Below are positions 42,058-51,172 of a DNA stretch of 51,427 bases, in pieces. The notes under the pieces were generated by a model that was not told where the DNA came from, ran no database searches, and worked only from the letters and a program-made list of their open reading frames with translations. Source of the stretch: an uncultured Bacteroides sp. (lineage in GTDB: Bacteria > Bacteroidota > Bacteroidia > Bacteroidales > Bacteroidaceae); NCBI GenBank assembly GCA_947646015.1, contig CANSEY010000030.1:1-51427 (forward strand). The letters run 5' to 3'. The position numbers were made by a program, and so were the translations under genes. How positions within the stretch are numbered: position 1 is the stretch's first letter; every line of letters starts with the position of its first letter.

Positions 42058-43358
42058 TTATACATTTTATTTATAAAAGTTTTATCGTAATATACATCAT
42101 AATTCAGGTCGATATAGAATAGCATATCCATTTGTTCGCTCCAAACTTCCGGAAGACTTGCACCTTGATCCAAACCCGAGATAAACGCTTGTCTCCATCT
42201 GCTATCCACGGGTAGTTCATTGAAATTTAAATAAGCAAACCCGACTTTTCTCCGATGTAGCAAATACTCGAGTGACAACGTACTAAGCGGATCCCGTATG
42301 CCGCCGTCAGTGTTTCTTCGTGCATACGAAGTAAATGCTATTGTATACATCCGGTCTCCAAAATGTATTTTTAACCTTTGTCCCATAGAGGTGAATCTGG
42401 TCGAGTCAACCTGCATCCTCCCCCGGTTGAATACATGCACATTAGCGCACCATACAATCACTTTTTGGTCTTTATAAACCGAGTCTACCAACCAAGTCAA
42501 ATTATCGGCCATAATAGAATCGCGTAGGTTCATTCGTGTTAAATCACCGACATTCCGATACTTCCATATGCTCTCATACCGTAGTTTCAGTCCTGCAATA
42601 TAACGCTGATGCAAACCATCTTCCACAGAATATCTTGACTCCTCATGAATTCTATTTTCCAATTTATTAAAATCCTGAACAATGGAGTCTTTTAACATCC
42701 TATCAAGCCGGTATCCGAAATAATTCCAGTTTCCATTAAACTCACTCATCTGCAAGAAGAAGCGTTGCACATACGGGAAATCCGAAAGAGAAGAAGAGTA
42801 ACCATTTAAATACTTCTCAACGGATTCCATGTGTTTCCTTCCTTGTCCATAATTGGTTAACTGGCAGTCGAAGCCATCCAAGGCAATAGAAGGATGGGAG
42901 CGATAATATTCCCATAATGATTTTGTCTCATTACTCCCCCACCAAAATGTCCATACAGCTTTAGATGGATTCATCCGCTGACGACCATCCTGATTCATAA
43001 GATACATGTCATATAAGCCAGTTTCATATAGTATAACATTATATCCTAATTTCTCGTGTAAATAACGAACCATCCTGGTTTTCATTTGCAAGGTGGCTCC
43101 ATCCTGATGCAACTGCTCACCTAACAATAAGATTTGCTTGTTTTTTAACTCTTCATCCAAGAAGCACAAGAAATCAGTAGCGGTATCCGGCATCTGTACA
43201 GTACATGGCACGGAATGAACATACCGATCAATTTCTATAGCCGATTCTGAAGAAAGAGCCGGTATTTCCAAAGGATACAAAAGATAGCATACCAATGCCA
43301 AAAGCAAAAGGATGACCGATAAATAAGACCTCCGTATTGCCACTCGAAAATTCTTCAT
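42045..43358 (-). CDS. Membrane-anchored erythromycin-esterase-like protein
   Basis: The 437-residue protein has an N-terminal anchor (about 11-30) and a domain resembling the Ere superfamily: LLGEQLHQDG (Glu81, His84), NVILYETG (Glu112), RDSIMADNLTWL (279-290) and VIVWCANVHVF with His308. The His/Glu/His set matches conserved residues of EreA/EreB/EreC, which hydrolyse macrolides. Most family members have other or unknown substrates, so resistance should not be assumed. The frame opens at a TTG (43433), but the ATG at 43358 gives a standard basic-then-hydrophobic anchor and is preferred. It sits between two ABC modules. Confidence 0.75.
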   Translation of the reverse strand: MKNFRVAIRRSYLSVILLLLALVCYLLYPLEIPALSSESAIEIDRYVHSVPCTVQMPDTATDFLCFLDEELKNKQILLLGEQLHQDGATLQMKTRMVRYLHEKLGYNVILYETGLYDMYLMNQDGRQRMNPSKAVWTFWWGSNETKSLWEYYRSHPSIALDGFDCQLTNYGQGRKHMESVEKYLNGYSSSLSDFPYVQRFFLQMSEFNGNWNYFGYRLDRMLKDSIVQDFNKLENRIHEESRYSVEDGLHQRYIAGLKLRYESIWKYRNVGDLTRMNLRDSIMADNLTWLVDSVYKDQKVIVWCANVHVFNRGRMQVDSTRFTSMGQRLKIHFGDRMYTIAFTSYARRNTDGGIRDPLSTLSLEYLLHRRKVGFAYLNFNELPVDSRWRQAFISGLDQGASLPEVWSEQMDMLFYIDLNYDVYYDKTFINKMYKWAK

Positions 43359-43456
43359 AGCTTTCAACTTCAAATAACTGAAAAAGGATGCAGCAAGAAA
43401 ACTAAAATACTCTCTACTACATCCTTCCTTCAATTATGTATTAATAATTTCTTCTT

Positions 43457-44254
43457 TTATTCTTCTTGAAGTATCAAACTTCCCTTCTCCCGTATAGTTA
43501 ATCTCAATTCGGCGTCCTCTTTCTTCGGAGCCCAGATCATCTTTTTACACTCACCCCTCTGCAAGTTATTATGATAAACTCCACTTCCGGTCAGATGTTC
43601 AGTACCAATTACAGATTCATGAACGCCCCAATTCCTGACGCCATCCAAATCTAAATAGAGATGGGGAATAATTGATTGATGAGCATTAAATGTCACTCCA
43701 TCTCCATCGACACAAAAAGCACGTATCTCACAAGAGTCCAAACGTAATTCCCCTCCTCTTATATATGTAGTCAAAGAGTCGGCATGCAACCTATCGATTC
43801 TCGTACGTAATCCACGAATAGCATTAGCCACAAAAGCCAGATTAGAGTCGGCTTCTATGGTCAGTTGTAATCCTTTAGCTTGCAGGGCCGGAATAAGATA
43901 CTCCTTTTTTTGCTTAGGAAGATCATAAGTTGTCAAATCCAGGCAAATGACCAATGTATCTGCATTCTGACTGATTTTCAGATATTCGGATTCCGGACTT
44001 AAAAGTCTGGTTTTTCCATCTGTAGAAGAAACAACATTCACACAAGCTTCGTCCAACCACACACGACGCGTGTCGTTTGCATACACTTTGACAGCACGGA
44101 TACCGGAAAACTCTGTTCTAAGTATCTTCTCCGACAAAGTGAGTGTATACGAATTAGTTTCTGATTTCTGGAAAGAAATATAAACGACACCTGCCATCAG
44201 TATCACGAGTACCGAAACAAGTATGCCAATAAATATATATGTAGTACGTTTCAT
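43457..44254 (-). CDS. Membrane-anchored beta-rich protein, unknown function
   Basis: The 265-residue product has one N-terminal membrane helix (about 5-27) and a soluble, probably periplasmic domain with repeating short beta segments (IRGGELRLDSCEIRAF, VRNWGVHESVIG), reminiscent of DUF2807-type beta-solenoids. I do not recognise the family with certainty. It follows gntR by 12 nt and precedes the esterase-like gene, so it belongs to the same operon. Confidence 0.75.
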   Translation of the reverse strand: MKRTTYIFIGILVSVLVILMAGVVYISFQKSETNSYTLTLSEKILRTEFSGIRAVKVYANDTRRVWLDEACVNVVSSTDGKTRLLSPESEYLKISQNADTLVICLDLTTYDLPKQKKEYLIPALQAKGLQLTIEADSNLAFVANAIRGLRTRIDRLHADSLTTYIRGGELRLDSCEIRAFCVDGDGVTFNAHQSIIPHLYLDLDGVRNWGVHESVIGTEHLTGSGVYHNNLQRGECKKMIWAPKKEDAELRLTIREKGSLILQEE

Positions 44255-44266
44255 AAAATTTCGTTT

Positions 44267-44635
44267 TTATTTTTGTTTCATCATAAAGTTACGGTACATA
44301 GTCAACAACTCGTCATCCGAAACTCCAAGTGTATAGAGTTGACGGAATACATGCTCAAGTTCATCCTTCAGAAAAGTCTCCCGACGAAGTGAAAAAATCA
44401 GCTCCTTTGCGCCGGAAGAAACAAAATAACCAATACCCCGTTTATTGTAAATGATATCTTGTGACTGAAGATAATCGAACGAACGCATGGCCGTGTTGGC
44501 ATTTACCTCCACCATAGCTGCATACTCCCTTACAGAAGGAATTCGTTCTTCCTCCTGATACTGTCCGAGAAGAATCTCGTCACAGATTCGATCTGCTATT
44601 TGCAGATAAATGGCTTTACTTTCTTTAAAATTCAT
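44267..44635 (-). CDS. GntR-family regulator, YtrA type
   Basis: The 122-residue protein has a GntR winged helix (about 8-75; YLQIADRICDEILLGQYQ, RIPSVREYAAMVEVNANTAM, GIGYFVSSGA) and only a short helical C-terminal tail (about 80-122), the YtrA subfamily layout. YtrA-type repressors usually control neighbouring ABC transporter operons. Here it is the third gene of the operon whose promoter carries a 22-bp dyad (46340-46361), so autoregulation is likely (inference). Confidence 0.92.
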   Translation of the reverse strand: MNFKESKAIYLQIADRICDEILLGQYQEEERIPSVREYAAMVEVNANTAMRSFDYLQSQDIIYNKRGIGYFVSSGAKELIFSLRRETFLKDELEHVFRQLYTLGVSDDELLTMYRNFMMKQK

Positions 44636-44650
44636 AAACGTAAGAGTTTG

Positions 44651-45466
44651 TTACATTCGATTAATAATCTCAGATTCCTTGAAACGGAAATACGCAAGTG
44701 TCCAGTTAGTCAGAGTGAAAAGAACAGCTATTGCCGAAAGACAAGCAAAAGCAGTCTCCTCGCTCATATCCGGATTGTAACTTATTTGATCCGGCCATAT
44801 CAACTTGGCAAATCCGACCACAATCAATACATAAGCAATGAATATAATCATTCCGGCAGAAAATGTTTTGATAAACGAATTCTTAGGCCAGACAGAACTG
44901 CCCAGTACAAAGCAAGACTGACAGAAGAAATAGCTTGCAATCATTAATACAAATGTATGGGTATGCTTGAATACTGTATAATAATCCGTATTTTCACCAA
45001 ACAGATGAGATAACGGAGTAATCGCAATTGCGTTATTTTCCGGATAAACCAAAGAGTATACCAATACTTTTGTATAATCCGCCAGTTTATAAGTAATCAG
45101 AAAAACAATTAAGAAAACAACCGTAAATACCAACCAACGGGAAAAGTATTTTTCAAACGATGTAGCAGGAGTCATCAGAACAGAGAGCCGCCCGGTTTTC
45201 GATTTCATCCTCTCCATTGTGAACGAAGCACTCAAGCAACCGAATACACAAAGCCCCCACATAAAAATCACCAGATTGAACTCCCAGGTACTATCTGTAT
45301 CTTGACCTACTGCCCGGTAACTTAAATATCCGCTCCATAACATTATCACCGCCATAGCACCATACATCAACGCAACACGAAGCAGATTGGACTTCCAATT
45401 CTCCACCATCTCTTTACGGCAAAGATTCACAAAACGCGTTTGACTGAAAAAAGTATCTCGTATCAT
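44651..45466 (-). CDS. ABC transporter permease
   Basis: The 271-residue protein has about six transmembrane segments and a basic, amphipathic N-terminus (FVNLCRKEMVENWKSNLLRV). It pairs with the ATPase encoded immediately upstream (4-nt overlap). It lies 15 nt before gntR. The substrate is unknown. The family is likely ABC-2 type. Confidence 0.82.
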   Translation of the reverse strand: MIRDTFFSQTRFVNLCRKEMVENWKSNLLRVALMYGAMAVIMLWSGYLSYRAVGQDTDSTWEFNLVIFMWGLCVFGCLSASFTMERMKSKTGRLSVLMTPATSFEKYFSRWLVFTVVFLIVFLITYKLADYTKVLVYSLVYPENNAIAITPLSHLFGENTDYYTVFKHTHTFVLMIASYFFCQSCFVLGSSVWPKNSFIKTFSAGMIIFIAYVLIVVGFAKLIWPDQISYNPDMSEETAFACLSAIAVLFTLTNWTLAYFRFKESEIINRM

Positions 45467-46323
45467 AATTCTATTTGTTTAGAGTGGAACAATGCAGAAA
45501 TCCTTTCGGGAACTGCCAAGGTAGCATTAAATAATAATTCCAGGTTAATCTCTGAATCTTCGCCCGATTCATTAGGCAAAAGCAAAAAATTACCTTGAAT
45601 AGAGGGAGTGGAAAACAAAGACGACTGTAACAACTCCCGGTTTTCGCTTTCAGTAAAAAACAGTTTATCGCAAATACTCATAGTAGATTCATTCAGCAAT
45701 ACCCGACTATTGTCCATAATCAACACATGATCGAGCACCTTATCAATGTCACGCACCTGATGGGTAGAAATCAAGATCGTTTTATCATCTGTCATACCCG
45801 AAGCAATAAACTTCCGGAACTGACTTTTACCAGGAATATCAAGTCCATTGGTCGGTTCGTCCATCAACAACAAAGATGTATTAGTGGCTAGCGCAAAGCT
45901 CATGAATACTTTTTTCTTCTGCCCCATAGAGAGTGCCCCCAGATCAATATTGATATCCATTTCAAAATAGTGCAGATATTTCACCATATCCTCTTTGCTG
46001 AAACGGGGATAAAACGGACTGTTTAACTCTATATAGCTAATTAGCGAAACCGGAGGAAGATCAAATTCTTCAGGAACCAAAAACATATCCTGCAAAGTGA
46101 TGGGAAGCCGGCGGCGTACGTCAACATCATGATAGACCACTTTTCCACTTTTAGGAGTGAGCAGCCCACTCATCAGATAGAGTAGTGTAGATTTGCCTGC
46201 ACCATTTTTGCCAAGTAATCCGTAAACTCGCCCCTTTTCAAGTGACAGGGAGAAGTCATGCAAAACGGCACGCTTCGATTTACGATAAAGAAAGGAAAGA
46301 TTTTCTACTGTAATCATCTTCAT
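45463..46323 (-). CDS. ABC transporter ATP-binding protein
   Basis: The 286-residue ATPase heads the GntR operon. It has Walker A GKNGAGKST, signature LSMGQKKKVFMSFAL (a variant of LSGGQ) and Walker B LLLMDEPTNGLD. A C-terminal tail of about 80 residues follows the core. Its start lies about 35 nt downstream of the predicted transcription start and the putative GntR operator. A second in-frame ATG two codons later is possible. Confidence 0.92.
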   Translation of the reverse strand: MKMITVENLSFLYRKSKRAVLHDFSLSLEKGRVYGLLGKNGAGKSTLLYLMSGLLTPKSGKVVYHDVDVRRRLPITLQDMFLVPEEFDLPPVSLISYIELNSPFYPRFSKEDMVKYLHYFEMDINIDLGALSMGQKKKVFMSFALATNTSLLLMDEPTNGLDIPGKSQFRKFIASGMTDDKTILISTHQVRDIDKVLDHVLIMDNSRVLLNESTMSICDKLFFTESENRELLQSSLFSTPSIQGNFLLLPNESGEDSEINLELLFNATLAVPERISALFHSKQIEL

Positions 46324-46339
46324 TTATTTATGAGTTTAT

Positions 46340-46361
46340 GTGTATTAGTACAATAGTACAC
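46340..46361. promoter_or_regulatory. 22-bp imperfect palindrome, likely GntR operator
   Basis: The outer arms GTGTA and TACAC plus inner TA-T/A-TA positions make 16 of 22 bases symmetric. An 8-bp direct repeat of AGTAC also lies inside. It covers the predicted transcription start just downstream of the -7 element, a typical place for a repressor site. Confidence 0.65.
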
Positions 46362-46363
46362 CA

Positions 46364-46371
46364 CAAAAGTA
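46364..46371 (-). promoter_or_regulatory. -7 element of the GntR/ABC operon
   Basis: TACTTTTG on the minus strand matches TAnnTTTG, directly next to the 22-bp dyad, 40 nt before the first ATG. Confidence 0.65.
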
Positions 46372-46565
46372 GATAAATATATGAATATTACAACCGAATT
46401 GGCAATGTTTTTTTAGATAATTTTCTTATTTCACTCATTATCAGCGCTATACATTCGATATTCTATCGATACGAAAGGAAAATCATAAAATCAAAACCAA
46501 TACTTATAGCAACGCTCTAAAAGTAGAAGATGAAACCAAAGCGGATATAGGATAAGAAAGAAACT
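46372..46565. other. Intergenic, nothing recognised
   Basis: AT-rich sequence between the GntR operon promoter and the terminator of the TonB operon. I see no gene, repeat or RNA. Confidence 0.5.
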
Positions 46566-46603
46566 AAAAAAGGAGGAGCTAAGAATCACTCTCCACTCCT
46601 CCT
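46566..46603 (-). terminator. Intrinsic terminator of the TonB/TPR operon
   Basis: On the minus strand AGGAGGAG pairs with CTCCTCCT (46596-46603 with 46571-46578), followed by a T run. It lies 25 nt past the TPR gene stop. Confidence 0.85.
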
Positions 46604-46628
46604 ACACGACAAACAACTAAAATTATTA

Positions 46629-48062
46629 CTATTTGATGCCATCCAATGCACGTTTAGCAGTAGCATTAGCGGGGTCTATAGCCAGAATTTTATTCCAATA
46701 CTCCTTAGATTCAGGAAGTTTGTTAGCTACCAGATAATAATATCCCAAGTAACTATAACACTCAATCAAAGCTGAGTTGTACCTCGGGTCATTTTTATCA
46801 ATCAAGAAGGCAGCCACCTCTTCATAATAAGGTTTAGCCAACCCTTGAGTGGTCTCCGGGTCTAACGCGGAATTAGTACGTGCTCTCCAGAAGTTACCCA
46901 GATAACTATCCGGAGCCACTTTAGCAATCTCAGTAAAAATGGAATCGGCAGAAACAAGAGCCGCCTTCCGCTCATCCAGCGAAACGGTTAACGTATCCGA
47001 TTGCGTACCCTTTTCGTAATAAAGCTTTCCTATTTGGAACTGTACGTCAGGGGTACGCTTGTCGGCACTCAACGATTCGCTATATTTTTTATAGGCCTCT
47101 ATTGCCTTTGTAAATTCATTATTCAATTCATAAGAAGAAGAAACTTCACGCCACAAATCTGTTTTAGCGGGATCAAGCGTGATCGCTTTCATATAAGCTT
47201 CAACTGCCTGATCATACTTCTTCACGGCATTGAGCAGATGGCCGAAATACATATAATCAAGATAAGAAAAATCTGCCTTATCGGACTCCTTAAAGAACGC
47301 ATCCGCCGCTTTCATAGCTTCATCATAGCGTTTCAGGTCGGTATAGTTATACATAGCCAAACGATTGAATGCAGCATCACGCGGATTCTTCTGTAAACCC
47401 ATCAAAGCTATCTGAAGTGATTTCTCAAAATCATGGTTCAAAAAAAGCGCAAAAGAGTATTTCGTCAAATCATCTTCCGTAGCCTCCGGTGTATTGATAA
47501 AATGCGCATAAGCTTCGGCCGCTTTATCAAATTTATTATTCAGATAATAAACCTCTGCCATTTTTTTATCGGCAGCCACGCACGAAGGATCAAGGTTTTT
47601 CAGTTGTTCCAGCTTCTCGATAGCAAGTTGCGGACTAGCCCCCTTATATACGTCAGCGAACTTCAGATAGGCTTCTTTATAATTAGGATCAAAATAGATA
47701 GCCTGCTCATATAACTGACAAGCTTTTCCGGCATCTTTCTTAGCTACGGCAATGTCACCTTGCAGCACCGAAACCGCAGCAGATTTGCTGTTAGCTTTCT
47801 GTCCAAGAGCAGCATAGGCTTCGGCCTCATTAATTTTACCGGCTTCCAAATGGGCTTGTCCAATGGCAATCAGAAGATCCGTATTTTTTTTATTTTTACC
47901 TTTCAGCAATTGTGCGGCTTCCTCGGAAGCTTGCGCCGGATTAGTCTGAATAAGTTCTTTCACTTTGGCAACCTCACTGTGCCAATCAGCATCTGCCGAT
48001 TGCGCAAAAAGCGGACCGGCTGCTACAAATGCTCCTACTAAAAACAGTTGAAATCGTTTCAT
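46629..48062 (-). CDS. Secreted tetratricopeptide-repeat protein
   Basis: The 477-residue product has a signal peptide (about 1-21, ending LFAQ) and at least eight TPR-like helix pairs from about 70 onward (AYLKFADVYKGASPQLAIEK, AVEAYMKAITLDPAKTDLWR, AIEAYKKYSES). TPR arrays mediate protein contacts, so it is probably a periplasmic or outer-membrane scaffold for the TonB machinery encoded upstream (inference). It is the last gene of the exbB-exbD-exbD-tonB-pstS-like run, 19 nt after the PstS-like gene, and ends at a terminator. Confidence 0.9.
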   Translation of the reverse strand: MKRFQLFLVGAFVAAGPLFAQSADADWHSEVAKVKELIQTNPAQASEEAAQLLKGKNKKNTDLLIAIGQAHLEAGKINEAEAYAALGQKANSKSAAVSVLQGDIAVAKKDAGKACQLYEQAIYFDPNYKEAYLKFADVYKGASPQLAIEKLEQLKNLDPSCVAADKKMAEVYYLNNKFDKAAEAYAHFINTPEATEDDLTKYSFALFLNHDFEKSLQIALMGLQKNPRDAAFNRLAMYNYTDLKRYDEAMKAADAFFKESDKADFSYLDYMYFGHLLNAVKKYDQAVEAYMKAITLDPAKTDLWREVSSSYELNNEFTKAIEAYKKYSESLSADKRTPDVQFQIGKLYYEKGTQSDTLTVSLDERKAALVSADSIFTEIAKVAPDSYLGNFWRARTNSALDPETTQGLAKPYYEEVAAFLIDKNDPRYNSALIECYSYLGYYYLVANKLPESKEYWNKILAIDPANATAKRALDGIK

Positions 48063-48081
48063 TGTAATTCAATTTTAGTTA

Positions 48082-49029
48082 TTATTCGTCTTTCACGTCC
48101 ACAATACGAACCGGCTGAGTAGCCGGAACGAGTCCGGACTTTAATATAATCCGCTGCCCTCTGTCAGATGTGAGAAAAGAAGCGAATCCCCAGGGCAGTG
48201 CATTACGGGGATCGTTCAATAATACATAAATAGGCCGTGCCAACGGATAGTTACCATAGTACAGATAAGCCTGATAAGGCTTATAACTGTTCTCTACCGT
48301 AGCCACATCGTCTGCACTGACAGACATCACTCTGATCTCATCACGGAAAGACAAGTTAGTGGTATCACTTCGGTTTCCAAGCCAATTGACTCCAATCACT
48401 CCGATTGCATCAGGTGTATGTGCAACATAGTCAATCACCTGCTGATTTGTTTTCAGAGCTTTTACGTCTTTATCAGACAGAGGAGCTCCCTTACAAATGG
48501 AGTCAACCGCAAAGCGTACCGTGCTTGAGTTTTTGTTATCAAAGACGAGTTGGATATCACCCAACCCCGACGCAGGATAGAGCTCTTTCCACTTTTGTAC
48601 CTGTCCCGTCAGTATACGGCGGATATCACGCACTGAAATCAACGAATCGGCGTTTTGTCTATTGACAATCAGAGCCAAACCGTCAGTAGCCAGTTTTATC
48701 TCCCGGGGAAAAAATTTCCGGCTATGAAAAGAGTTCATCTCCTCCGGAGTCAGTGTACGCGTGGTGATAGCCAAACGTACACTGTCCTTCAGGAGCTGGT
48801 TGATAGCGTCTACCTCAGTAGTATAACGGGGAACAATTCCGGCCAAAGGAAACAATCCCTCGAACACATCAATTTCCTCCTGAACAATGGGTTGGAAACT
48901 TTCGTCAGCAGTAATAGCTATTACACCCGATGTATAAGTGTCTGTCAGTCCGTCTTTGGGTTTCGAGCTACAAGCAGATAGTGCAATCAAGGACCACGCA
49001 CCGATCAGCCAAAATTGTTTTTTAGTCAT
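48082..49029 (-). CDS. PstS-like substrate-binding lipoprotein
   Basis: The 315-residue protein has lipobox LSAC (Cys about 20) and a PBP-like (phosphate-type) domain: ITADESFQPIVQEEIDVFEG, DSVRLAITTRTLTPEEM, ISVRDIRRILTGQVQKWKEL, KNSSTVRFAVDSIC. PstS normally delivers phosphate to PstCAB, but no pstCAB genes are nearby. It lies between tonB (2-nt gap) and a TPR gene, so it may serve TonB-linked uptake or sensing in the periplasm. The ligand is not proven to be phosphate. Confidence 0.88.
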   Translation of the reverse strand: MTKKQFWLIGAWSLIALSACSSKPKDGLTDTYTSGVIAITADESFQPIVQEEIDVFEGLFPLAGIVPRYTTEVDAINQLLKDSVRLAITTRTLTPEEMNSFHSRKFFPREIKLATDGLALIVNRQNADSLISVRDIRRILTGQVQKWKELYPASGLGDIQLVFDNKNSSTVRFAVDSICKGAPLSDKDVKALKTNQQVIDYVAHTPDAIGVIGVNWLGNRSDTTNLSFRDEIRVMSVSADDVATVENSYKPYQAYLYYGNYPLARPIYVLLNDPRNALPWGFASFLTSDRGQRIILKSGLVPATQPVRIVDVKDE

Positions 49030-49031
49030 AA

Positions 49032-49847
49032 TTACTGTAGTTTAAAGACAATAGGTACTGTGAAATTTACAGCTACGGCTTTACCGTTCTGTTTTCCGGG
49101 AATCCACTTAGGCATTGATTTGATAACACGAATGGCTTCCTTGTCGCAATATGGATCCAACGAACGCGCGATGGTTACATCCCTCACTTGGCCATCCTTA
49201 CCAATCACAAAACGACAGATCACTTTTCCCTGTGTACCGTTTTCAGCCGCAATGGGAGGATATTTCAGATGTTCACCGATGTATTTCATCAATTCTGTAG
49301 TTCCACCGGGGAATGTGGGCATCTGTTCTACCATATCGAAAACTTGTTCTTCGGCCGGCTCTGCCTGAGTAACCACCTGCTTCAAATCGGCAATATCCTT
49401 ACCGTTTGCTTCATCGTTACCCTTCACGTCGGCAATGGATATAGCGACTTTGGTTTGTGTAAGTTCTTCCTGACTCTTAATCTCGTCATCCTCATGTACC
49501 TCTTCGTCTTTCTTGATCACCGGAGCGGTAAATTTAATAGAGCTCTTCAAAGCAGGCGGTGGTGGTGCCACCGGCTCTACTCTTTTCATCTCTTCCTGCT
49601 TCACTTCCGGTTCCTCCAATTGCGACAAAGTGGTAACTTCCGTCATTACCTCTTTTTGCTTCGGAGTAGCCATTTTGATTAAGGTCGGAAGACTAAAACC
49701 TACTAAAGCTATTATCAACACAATGACCATTGCCACGTTGTGACGCTTGGGTGAATCGGCACGCATTTTATAGGCACCGTAAGCTTTATTTTTGCCTTTA
49801 AAAATCAGCTCACACCATTCAAAAGAAGTTAAATCTATTTTTGCCAT
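49032..49847 (-). CDS. tonB: TonB energy-transducing protein
   Basis: The 271-residue protein has a cytoplasmic N-terminus (about 1-37), one membrane helix (about 38-60), an acidic, Pro-containing periplasmic linker (VEPVAPPPPAL; then Glu/Lys-rich) and a C-terminal TonB domain (about 185-271; VICRFVIGKDGQVRDVTIARS, MPKWIPGKQNGKAVAVNFTV). It passes energy from ExbB/ExbD to outer-membrane receptors. The N-terminal GKNKAYGAYKMR motif is common in Bacteroidetes TonB proteins. It lies 29 nt after exbD. Confidence 0.93.
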   Translation of the reverse strand: MAKIDLTSFEWCELIFKGKNKAYGAYKMRADSPKRHNVAMVIVLIIALVGFSLPTLIKMATPKQKEVMTEVTTLSQLEEPEVKQEEMKRVEPVAPPPPALKSSIKFTAPVIKKDEEVHEDDEIKSQEELTQTKVAISIADVKGNDEANGKDIADLKQVVTQAEPAEEQVFDMVEQMPTFPGGTTELMKYIGEHLKYPPIAAENGTQGKVICRFVIGKDGQVRDVTIARSLDPYCDKEAIRVIKSMPKWIPGKQNGKAVAVNFTVPIVFKLQ

Positions 49848-49876
49848 TTTACTTTTCTATTTTTTGGTGTTACATT

Positions 49877-50527
49877 TTAGTCGGCAATATTCTGTGAAAG
49901 TTCACCCTTGCTTTCAAAGTTCTTCACCAGAAACTCGTCGGCTTCAGCAATGTTCGTTATCACATATTTACCAATATTACATATTTGCATTTCATCGAGA
50001 GCGTCAATCAGATTTTTATACGATGCATTATCCATTGCCTTAATGATGACTGTAGGAGTATTCTTTCCACTCTTTATTTCAGAAAGTTGCTTCGTAAATT
50101 CATCCTCTGATATCTTAAGTTCCAGCTTTTTCTGTTTCAGATCATTGACTTGTCTGACAGCAGTCGCATTTTTCTTCAGGAGTATCCCCCGTAATCCATC
50201 CGGTTTATACGTCGTCTCTTTCAGCGAAGTATAATCCTTGTAATTAGGTTCTCCTTCATAATAATATAGTTTGTCATCGGGGCCCAGTAACAGAGTGATT
50301 GCCTGTGAAGCTTTCACCTTGCTTTGCTGTTCTTCGGTGATGTTTTTATCATTGCTCGGCATGCTTATCTCCATCGTCTGAGGTTTACTCAGCGAGGTAC
50401 AAAGCATAAAGAAAGTGATCAACAACATATTCATATCCACCATAGGCGTAAAGTCTACGCGAACCGTCATCTTCTTCTGTTTGCTATTCCCCTTCTTTTT
50501 ACCGCTTTCTTGTACTTCAGCACTCAT
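49877..50527 (-). CDS. exbD: ExbD/TolR-family protein (second copy)
   Basis: The 216-residue protein has a Lys-rich cytoplasmic N-terminus, one membrane helix with Asp31 (VDFTPMVDMNMLLITFFML), the proton-path Asp of ExbD/TolR, and a periplasmic domain longer than in E. coli ExbD (141 residues). It lies 12 nt after the first exbD. Two different ExbD paralogues in one operon suggest a mixed ExbD stoichiometry (inference). Confidence 0.92.
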   Translation of the reverse strand: MSAEVQESGKKKGNSKQKKMTVRVDFTPMVDMNMLLITFFMLCTSLSKPQTMEISMPSNDKNITEEQQSKVKASQAITLLLGPDDKLYYYEGEPNYKDYTSLKETTYKPDGLRGILLKKNATAVRQVNDLKQKKLELKISEDEFTKQLSEIKSGKNTPTVIIKAMDNASYKNLIDALDEMQICNIGKYVITNIAEADEFLVKNFESKGELSQNIAD

Positions 50528-50539
50528 AGTTGTTCGTTT

Positions 50540-51145
50540 TTAGTTTTCAGAAGTCGTTTTCAGAGAAGTAATCAGGTTGTACCGATTCTCTCTGAGGTCC
50601 TGAAGTGAATTCATAACATTTTTAATCACAGAATAAGGAGTATCCGCATCGGCCTTGATTGCAATACGTAAATCAGAATTCACCGCGCGTGCATTACGCA
50701 CCCATGATTTGAATTGGTTATCAAGACTATCACAAGGAATACCTTCGTTCTTCAGTACTGCGTCCTGTTTGTCGGTCGGCAGGTCGAGATAGGTTTTCAT
50801 GTTTTTCATCGGCACTCCGAAAGTAGAGGCCAACATGAATTTCTTTTCCTGTTCCGGAGTAAATGTGACACCATATTCCTGTCCCATGCTCTCCAATACC
50901 GCTTTCAGGTCGGACTGCTTGTCCATACTCATAAATATCTTTCCGTTCGGATCGACCAATATCTGAAGAATATTTTTCTCGGGAATTTTAATTTCCGAAA
51001 CCGAAGCGGGTGTTGTCACTTGTACCGGCTCTTTCTTCACAAACGTAGAGGTCAGCATAAAGAAAGTAAGCAACAGTACCGTAACGTCACTCATCGCTGT
51101 CATGTCGATGAACGTACTTTTCTTTTTAATTTTCGCTCTGCCCAT
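50540..51145 (-). CDS. exbD: ExbD/TolR-family protein (first copy)
   Basis: The 201-residue protein has a basic N-terminus and one membrane helix carrying Asp20 (DMTAMSDVTVLLLTFFML), the conserved proton-path Asp. The periplasmic part includes an insertion of about 60 residues relative to E. coli ExbD. It follows exbB by 27 nt and precedes the second exbD by 12 nt. Confidence 0.92.
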   Translation of the reverse strand: MGRAKIKKKSTFIDMTAMSDVTVLLLTFFMLTSTFVKKEPVQVTTPASVSEIKIPEKNILQILVDPNGKIFMSMDKQSDLKAVLESMGQEYGVTFTPEQEKKFMLASTFGVPMKNMKTYLDLPTDKQDAVLKNEGIPCDSLDNQFKSWVRNARAVNSDLRIAIKADADTPYSVIKNVMNSLQDLRENRYNLITSLKTTSEN

Positions 51146-51172
51146 TATTGTCAGAATTTAGTAGATTCTAAA

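Noticed and set aside
42045-43358. Macrolide resistance gene
   Set aside because: Family membership is likely, but the membrane anchor and operon context do not support assuming macrolide hydrolysis.
43359-43433. TTG-initiated extension of the esterase-like gene
   Set aside because: TTG start and an unusual N-terminus; the ATG at 43358 gives a normal membrane anchor.
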